Assembly: GCF_900109605.1 (NCBI RefSeq)
Contig: NZ_FOAM01000008.1
Coordinates: forward strand, 1-64,000
Direction: 5' to 3'
Length of the DNA stretch: 64,000 bases
Origin: Xaviernesmea oryzae
GTDB taxonomy: Bacteria; Pseudomonadota; Alphaproteobacteria; Rhizobiales; Rhizobiaceae
Numbering within the stretch: the first letter of the stretch is position 1; the number at the start of each line of letters is the position of its first letter. A program made the translations under genes and the position numbers. The notes below the pieces were generated by a model. The model was not told the DNA's origin, did not search any database, and worked only from the letters and a program-made list of their open reading frames with translations. Of this stretch, positions 59,596 through 64,000 are shown piece by piece.

Positions 59596-59671
59596 TGCGG
59601 TTGGGAGCTGCCAAAAGGCAGCTTGCGGCGCATTCAGGGGTTTTCCCGCCTCATCCGCCTTCTGCGAACCT

Positions 59672-59705
59672 GCGGCTCGACCCTTCGGTCGGGCCGTTTG
59701 CTTTT
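59672..59705 (+). terminator. terminator between hslO and apaG
   Basis: CGGCTCGACC and GGTCGGGCCG pair with a small mismatch around CTTC, then TTTGCTTTT. It is downstream of hslO and just before the end of the convergent apaG gene. Confidence 0.65.
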
Positions 59706-59728
59706 GTGGCGCAGCGGTTTCGTTCGGA

Positions 59729-60121
59729 TCAGTTCAGCACGCGGATCTGGCCCGGCGCGTCCAGCGAGAAGGCGGGAATGCCGACCTTGAAGACCTCGCC
59801 ATCGTTGGTTTCCATCGAATAATGGCCGAACATCACGCCGGAGGGCGTGTCCAGCGGGCAGCCGGAAGAATATTCGTAGCTTTCGCCGGGCTGCAAGACC
59901 GGCTGCTGGCCGATTACGCCAGGGCCATCGACCTCATCGACATGACCATTGGCGTCGGTAATGTTCCAATAGCGCGTCATCAGCCGCACCGCCTTGGCCG
60001 AGCGATTGACGATCTGAATGCGGTAGCCCCAGACATAGCGGCTGTCTTCCGGATCGGATTGCTCTTCCAGATAATAGGGTTCGACCGTGACCTCGATCTC
60101 CCGTGTTACCGCGCGATACAT
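59729..60121 (-). CDS. apaG: ApaG protein
   Basis: A 130-residue ApaG/DUF525 protein with an immunoglobulin-like beta fold: [65 protein letters not shown] and MFGHYSME. It is found next to co-chaperone or nucleotide metabolism genes; its role is not well settled (the E. coli apaG is beside apaH). ATG at 60121 (MYRAVTREI) is the family start. It is a single gene with metZ upstream. Confidence 0.93.
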   Translation of the reverse strand: MYRAVTREIEVTVEPYYLEEQSDPEDSRYVWGYRIQIVNRSAKAVRLMTRYWNITDANGHVDEVDGPGVIGQQPVLQPGESYEYSSGCPLDTPSGVMFGHYSMETNDGEVFKVGIPAFSLDAPGQIRVLN

Positions 60122-60340
60122 GGATAGCACCCTTCAGCCTTTCTCCCATTCTAACGCCGGATGGTTTACTCAACGATAACGCTTCGCGAGCCTGCGTAAG
60201 AATGGAACGATCTTCTTATAGAGTGCGAGGCCGGCAATCGAAAGGAAAAGCTTACTGAGGCAAGGCGGAAAAGCGTCGGCGTCTCGCGAATGGCCGGCTG
60301 TTGCCAGGAGGTCGATTGCAGTCAGACGCCATAAACAAAA
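60122..60340. other. apaG-metZ gap
   Basis: A non-coding part of about 220 bases. A short minus-strand frame with a possible membrane segment (LFLSIAGLALYKKIVPFLRRL) ends at 60170 but overlaps the metZ terminator; it is not supported. The apaG ribosome site and promoter are expected here. Confidence 0.4.
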
Positions 60341-60386
60341 CCGCCCGGCCTGCAAGAGCCCAATGAGGGATCAGCAGGCCGGGCGG
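60335..60386 (-). terminator. strong terminator of metZ
   Basis: CCGCCCGGCCTGC (60341-60353) and GCAGGCCGGGCGG (60374-60386) form a perfect 13-bp stem with a 20-base loop. On the minus strand TTTTGTTT follows. It is 65 bases after the metZ stop. Confidence 0.85.
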
Positions 60387-60451
60387 TGTAGAGGTTTCAG
60401 CAAAGCCGCCGTGCGGTATGGCGGTGGGTTTATGGCTGCTCGTCTTAAGTT

Positions 60452-61636
60452 TTAGGCCTGAACGGCGTCCAGCGCGCGGGCAAAGTCCGCGACCAGATCT
60501 TCTGCATCTTCGATCCCGGCGGAAAGCCGCACCGTGCCGTCGGAAATGCCGAGTTCGGCCCGGGCCTCGTCGCTCAGGTTCTTGTGGGTGGTGGTGGCAG
60601 GATGGGTGATCAGGCTCTTGCTGTCGCCGAGATTGTTGGAAATCTTGACGATCTCGAGCGCATCCTGCAGGGCGAAGGCCGCCTGCTTTCCGCCCTTCAT
60701 TTCAAAGGCCACCAAGGTCGAGCCGCCGCTCATCTGCTTGGCGATGATATCGGCCTGCGGGTGATCGGCGCGGCCGGGATAGATGACCTTCGCCACTTTC
60801 GAATGCCCGGCCAGGAGATCGGCCACGGCGCTGGCATTGGCGGTCTGCTGGCGCACGCGCAGCGGCAGGGTCTCGATGCCTTTCAGCAGCGTCCAGGCAT
60901 TGAAGGGCGAAAGGGCCGGGCCCGTATGACGGAAGTAGTCGTGCAGGTTTTCGTCGATCCATTCCTTGCTGGAAAGCACGACGCCGCCTAGGCAGCGCCC
61001 CTGGCCGTCAATGTGCTTGGTGGCCGAATAGACGACGACATGGGCCCCGAGTTCCAGCGGCTTCTGGAAGAGCGGGGTGGCGAAGACATTGTCGACCACG
61101 AGCTTGGCGCCGATCGAATTGGCCAGCGCGGCAACGGCCGCGACATCGACCACCTCAAGGGTCGGGTTGGTCGGGCTTTCCAGGAAGAAGACCTTGGTGT
61201 TCGGCCGGACGGCGGCTTCCCAATTGGCAATGTCCCGGCCATCGACCAGCGTGCATTCGACGCCATATTTCGGCGCCAGCGTTTCCACAACCCAGCGGCA
61301 GGAGCCGAAGAGGGCGCGGGCGGCCACGATATGGTCGCCAGCCTTGACCTGGCACAGGATGGCGGCGGAAACGGCCGCCATGCCCGAGGCGGTGGCGCGC
61401 GCATCCTCCGCACCTTCCAGGAGGCACATGCGCTTTTCGAACATATCGTTGGTGGGGCTGCCGTAGCGGGCATAGATGAAGCCGTCGGTCTCGCCCTTGA
61501 AGCGGGCTTCGGCGGCCGCGGAATTTTCGTAGACGAAACCCTGCGTCAGGAAAATGGCTTCGGAAGTTTCGCCATGATTGGAGCGGGTTGTGCCGCCATG
61601 GACGAGTTGCGTTGCAGGACGCCAGGAGCTGCTCAT
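60452..61636 (-). CDS. metZ: O-succinylhomoserine sulfhydrylase
   Basis: A 394-residue PLP-dependent Cys/Met metabolism enzyme. The signature is ARYGSPTNDMFEKR, with PLP Lys in VYSATKHIDGQGRCLGG, and SLGDSKSLITHPATTTHKN-like C-terminal motifs (as NLGDSKSLITHPATTTHKNL). It makes homocysteine from O-succinylhomoserine with sulfide. The ATG 61636 is the family start; the longer frame overlaps the riboswitch. A SAM-II riboswitch and terminator lie upstream, so methionine (SAM) supply controls it. Confidence 0.95.
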   Translation of the reverse strand: MSSSWRPATQLVHGGTTRSNHGETSEAIFLTQGFVYENSAAAEARFKGETDGFIYARYGSPTNDMFEKRMCLLEGAEDARATASGMAAVSAAILCQVKAGDHIVAARALFGSCRWVVETLAPKYGVECTLVDGRDIANWEAAVRPNTKVFFLESPTNPTLEVVDVAAVAALANSIGAKLVVDNVFATPLFQKPLELGAHVVVYSATKHIDGQGRCLGGVVLSSKEWIDENLHDYFRHTGPALSPFNAWTLLKGIETLPLRVRQQTANASAVADLLAGHSKVAKVIYPGRADHPQADIIAKQMSGGSTLVAFEMKGGKQAAFALQDALEIVKISNNLGDSKSLITHPATTTHKNLSDEARAELGISDGTVRLSAGIEDAEDLVADFARALDAVQA

Positions 61637-61655
61637 GGTTCGCGTTCTCACACAC

Positions 61656-61687
61656 AAAAAAACCGGCCGCGCAAAGCAGACCGGTTC
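61656..61687 (-). terminator. leader terminator of metZ
   Basis: On the minus strand AACCGGTC and GGCCGGTT form a stem (one G-T pair) followed by TTTTTTTGTG, between the SAM-II riboswitch and metZ. It looks like a transcription attenuator, 20 bases before the start codon. Confidence 0.75.
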
Positions 61688-61691
61688 CATC

Positions 61692-61755
61692 GCCCCGGTC
61701 TCTTTAGCCATTTGTTTAACGTGGCTGCAAGCCGACCGGCCAAATCACCACGGGA
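61692..61755 (-). ncRNA. SAM-II riboswitch upstream of metZ
   Basis: The minus strand reads CGTGGTGATTTGGCCGG, then CGGCTTGCAGCCACGTTAAAC, then GCTAAAGAGACCGGGGC. These are the conserved pieces of the SAM-II (metA) motif: P1 pairing CGTGG/CCACG, the pseudoknot with GCTAAAG, and the GGGGC at the end. Established targets in alphaproteobacteria are metA, metC/metZ-type genes. It senses SAM and turns metZ off, here apparently through the following terminator. Confidence 0.95.
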
Positions 61756-61837
61756 TAAGCAGGCATAGCGCTTCGCCGTTCTTGCGTCAATTGCAGGAGT
61801 TTGGTTTTGTCCTCCCACAAAGATGGAGGCTTAACGC

Positions 61838-62938
61838 ATGATGCGCGACAGCGGTATTCTGGCGGATGGCGCCATTGCGGACCTGTTTTCAACCGGTCGG
61901 CTAAGAAGCGAGGCGCCGCTCGACGGCGACCAGATTCAGCCGGCGAGCCTCGATCTCAGGCTTGGTTCGGTCGCTTTCCGGGTGCGCGCCAGCTTCATGC
62001 CGGGGCCTGCCAATCTGGTGGCCGACAAGCTGGACCGGCTGAAACTGCATGTCATTGACCTCAGCGAAGGCGCCGTGCTGGAAACGGGCTGCGTCTATAT
62101 CGTGCCGCTGATGGAAAGCCTGGATCTGCCGGAGGGACTTTCGGCCTCTGCCAATCCCAAGAGCTCCACCGGTCGTCTGGATATCTTCACCCGTGTGATC
62201 ACCGATCGCGCGCAGGAATTCGACAAGGTACCGTCAGGCTATCGCGGGCCGCTCTATCTCGAAATCAGCCCGCGCACCTTCCCGATCATCGTGCGGCGCG
62301 GCTCGCGCCTGTCGCAAATCCGCTTCCGCAGAGGGCTTTCGCTGCTTGCGGAGGCTGAATTGATGGATTTGCATGCCAGCCAGACGCTCGTTGCCAGCGA
62401 TGCGCCGAATATATCGGGCGGCGGCATTGCACTGTCGATCGATCTGCGCGGCTCGGGTGCAGACGGGCTGATCGGCTATCGCGGCAAGCGCCACACGGCC
62501 GTGGTCGATGTCGACAAGAAGGCGGAGCACGGCATCTATGACTTCTGGGAGCCGCTCTATAGCCGCGGCCGCGAGGACCTGATCCTCGACCCGAACGAAT
62601 TCTACATTCTCGTCTCCCGCGAAGCCGTGCATGTTCCGCCTGACTACGCAGCGGAAATGACGCCCTTCGATCCGCTGGTCGGCGAGTTCCGCGTGCATTA
62701 TGCCGGCTTCTTCGATCCCGGCTTCGGCCATGCCTCGGCCGGCGGCACCGGAAGCCGCGCCGTGCTCGAGGTGCGCAGCCATGAAGTGCCCTTCATCCTG
62801 GAGCACGGGCAGATCATCGGCCGCCTGGTCTATGAACATATGCTCGCGCGGCCTGACAGTCTTTACGGCAGCGGTCTCGGCTCGCATTATCAGGCACAGG
62901 GGCTGAAGCTCTCCAAGCATTTTCGCGCCGAAGGCTGA
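61838..62938 (+). CDS. dcd: dCTP deaminase, long (double-domain) form
   Basis: A 366-residue protein, about twice the usual Dcd length. The N-terminal half has LDGDQIQPASLDLRLGSVAFRV and SANPKSSTGRLDIFTRVITDRAQEFD, the dUTPase-superfamily motifs with the catalytic Glu region; the second half repeats part of the fold (LDPNEFYILVSREAVHVPPDYAAEMTPFDPLVGEFRVHYAGFFDPGFG). Long forms are typical of alphaproteobacteria. It turns dCTP into dUTP. ATG 61838 or 61841 after GGAGG. It is divergent from metZ, sharing the riboswitch-bearing region. Confidence 0.93.
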   Translation: MMRDSGILADGAIADLFSTGRLRSEAPLDGDQIQPASLDLRLGSVAFRVRASFMPGPANLVADKLDRLKLHVIDLSEGAVLETGCVYIVPLMESLDLPEGLSASANPKSSTGRLDIFTRVITDRAQEFDKVPSGYRGPLYLEISPRTFPIIVRRGSRLSQIRFRRGLSLLAEAELMDLHASQTLVASDAPNISGGGIALSIDLRGSGADGLIGYRGKRHTAVVDVDKKAEHGIYDFWEPLYSRGREDLILDPNEFYILVSREAVHVPPDYAAEMTPFDPLVGEFRVHYAGFFDPGFGHASAGGTGSRAVLEVRSHEVPFILEHGQIIGRLVYEHMLARPDSLYGSGLGSHYQAQGLKLSKHFRAEG

Positions 62939-63016
62939 GCGCCAAGGCCATCCGATCGGCCCTGGCCGCTCTTGACAGCTGCCGTCCTATGATGGAAACG
63001 TGGCGCCACAGGCCGT

Positions 63017-63090
63017 GCGGGTATGATGTAATGGTAGCCTGTCAGCTTCCCAAGCTGAACGCGCGGGTTCGATTCCCGCTACCCGCTCCA
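63017..63090 (+). tRNA. tRNA-Gly (anticodon CCC)
   Basis: GCGGGTA/TACCCGC acceptor arm, D arm TGTAATGGTAGCC, anticodon loop TTCCCAA on the stem TCAGC/GCTGA, and T arm GCGGGTTCGATTCCCGC. CCA is encoded at the end (TCCA). The anticodon CCC reads GGG, glycine. Standard 74-base tRNA. Confidence 0.95.
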
Positions 63091-63194
63091 TCAACGATTT
63101 CAAAATTTTATGGCCGGCGCTTAAGACTGTTTCGGAGACGGCTTTACAGCCTCTGTTCTCTGTCAGTCTGTTTCTCAAGCGGCGATGGAGTGTT

Positions 63195-64000
63195 TCAACT
63201 TGCCACGGGAGGCTCCCTGCGCGCGGTTTGCACGACACGATGAGGGGTCTTGTTCCAGGCAAAGGGCTTGCTGCGCAGTTCGAAGATGGCGCGCCAGGCG
63301 GCGTAGGACATGATCAGCCAGTAGAACGGAAGCCTGCGCCAGCGCCGGCCAAGGGCGTGGCGCTCCCAGCGCCGCATCGACCGGAGGCCGAGAAGAAGCT
63401 GGATCAGGTAGCATCCGAACGCATTGCAGAGATCGACGACGATCAGAGCCGATGCGACGACGCTATCGCCGGGTAAGAGATCGAAGCTCAGCAGCAGGCC
63501 GAGATAGGCGATGAAGCCGAACAGCAAAGGATGGCTGAGGGCGGCGATAAGCAGGCCTGCCATCAGGATCTGAAGGGTGAGAAAGCCGCGCCATCCGACC
63601 TGCGCGACCAGCTTTCCCGGCGCGCGCATGCAGACAAGCCAGGTTTGCAGCCAGCCCTTGAACCAGCGGGTGCGCTGGCGGATCCAGACATCGCGCTCGG
63701 TCGGCGCATCCTCATAGGTCGGGGACGTGAGAATCTGTGTTCTGAGGCCGTATCGGGCCAGCCGGATCCCGAGATCGGCATCTTCGGTGACGTTGAAAGG
63801 ATCCCAGCTGCCGACTTGGCGCAGCGCTGCGGTGCGGAAGTGATTGGAGGTGCCGCCGAGCGGCAGCGGCAGGCCTGCCGCTGCAAGGCGCGGCAGAAGA
63901 CCACGAAACAGCGCGGCATATTCGAGCGCGAACAGCGCCGAGAGCCAGCTTTCTCCGCCATTGGTGATGATGATCGGTGCCTGCAGGCAGGCGACGTCGG
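63195..64000 (-). CDS. family 2 glycosyltransferase, C-terminal part (window edge)
   Basis: The minus strand stays open from the right edge to a stop at 63195, giving at least 268 residues with no start in view. It has ITNGGESWLSALFALEYA, LPLGGTSNHFRTAAL, NVTEDADLGIRLARYG (EDADLG = ED motif) and TERDVWIRQRTRWFKGWLQ (QxxRW), the pattern of processive GT2 enzymes such as cellulose or glucan synthases, and then three to four membrane helices (about 150-215) with a C-terminal TYR/ARG-rich tail. The product may be an exopolysaccharide or a cyclic glucan type. The N-terminus is outside the window. Confidence 0.87.
   Translation of the reverse strand, partial: DVACLQAPIIITNGGESWLSALFALEYAALFRGLLPRLAAAGLPLPLGGTSNHFRTAALRQVGSWDPFNVTEDADLGIRLARYGLRTQILTSPTYEDAPTERDVWIRQRTRWFKGWLQTWLVCMRAPGKLVAQVGWRGFLTLQILMAGLLIAALSHPLLFGFIAYLGLLLSFDLLPGDSVVASALIVVDLCNAFGCYLIQLLLGLRSMRRWERHALGRRWRRLPFYWLIMSYAAWRAIFELRSKPFAWNKTPHRVVQTARREPPVAS

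Noticed and set aside
60170-60355. 61-codon minus-strand frame with a possible membrane segment
   Set aside because: It begins inside the metZ terminator and has no supporting ribosome site.
1-64000. CRISPR arrays, prophage structural genes or plasmid replication origins
   Set aside because: No regularly spaced repeats, no cas genes, no phage head/tail genes and no repABC-type genes are visible.

Overview
The window reads as a chromosomal segment of a Rhizobiaceae alphaproteobacterium (Rhizobium/Agrobacterium group). The basis is high GC, the block phoR-pstSCAB-phoU-phoB followed by gcrA, argD, argF, hslO, apaG, metZ and dcd, a SAM-II riboswitch before metZ, EcfG-type general-stress promoters, a PutA without a ribbon-helix-helix domain, and a GcrA regulator beside a dense GANTC (CcrM) cluster. 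No species can be named from sequence alone.

Layout. 1-8450 is an accessory region. It holds a broken IS5-type element end, two unknown small genes, a HigBA-like toxin-antitoxin pair, a coiled-coil/secreted gene pair, a serine recombinase, and a compact mobilization operon (MobC-like protein, relaxase, membrane protein, small protein, VirD4/TraG-like protein, unknown protein). No mating-pair formation genes are visible, so it looks like a mobilizable rather than self-transmissible element; the left boundary lies outside the window. 8500-17700 carries a DUF1810 protein, a YigZ/IMPACT protein, putA, a cysteine-cluster protein, a Ser/Cys-type proline racemase family enzyme, a Crp/Fnr regulator and DoxX. 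17850-33230 is mostly metabolic: a YggC-type kinase, pyrC, a VOC protein, pyrE, a PfkB sugar kinase, a parDE pair with a frameshifted toxin, pgi, fadD, an MFS transporter, an AI-2E-type transporter, nadE, an isochorismatase-like hydrolase and a stress-type SDR. 33640-39812 is a caa3-type oxidase operon with a subunit I-III fusion, in which the five genes overlap by four bases at each junction. 40210-41540 holds small stress-like genes, then tRNA-Thr and a nitronate monooxygenase.

44600-54311 is the phosphate module: ppk2, the PhoR sensor kinase, a PHO box with three 11-bp repeats, the Pst transporter, PhoU and PhoB. Together they sense and import phosphate and set the PHO response, and PPK2 links this to polyphosphate. 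After it come a candidate structured RNA or small inverted-repeat element, gcrA, the arginine genes argD and argF, the Hsp33 chaperone gene hslO, apaG, metZ with its SAM-II riboswitch and terminator, long-form dcd, tRNA-Gly, and a GT2 glycosyltransferase that runs off the right edge.

The most interesting signals are a relaxase with no tyrosine in its first 58 residues, a coupling protein with no membrane anchor next to a separate membrane protein, five GANTC sites within 47 bp upstream of gcrA, a branched inverted-repeat structure between phoB and gcrA, an oxidase subunit I with several altered proton-channel residues, a likely lost start codon in ctaC, and a one-base frameshift that inactivates ParE.
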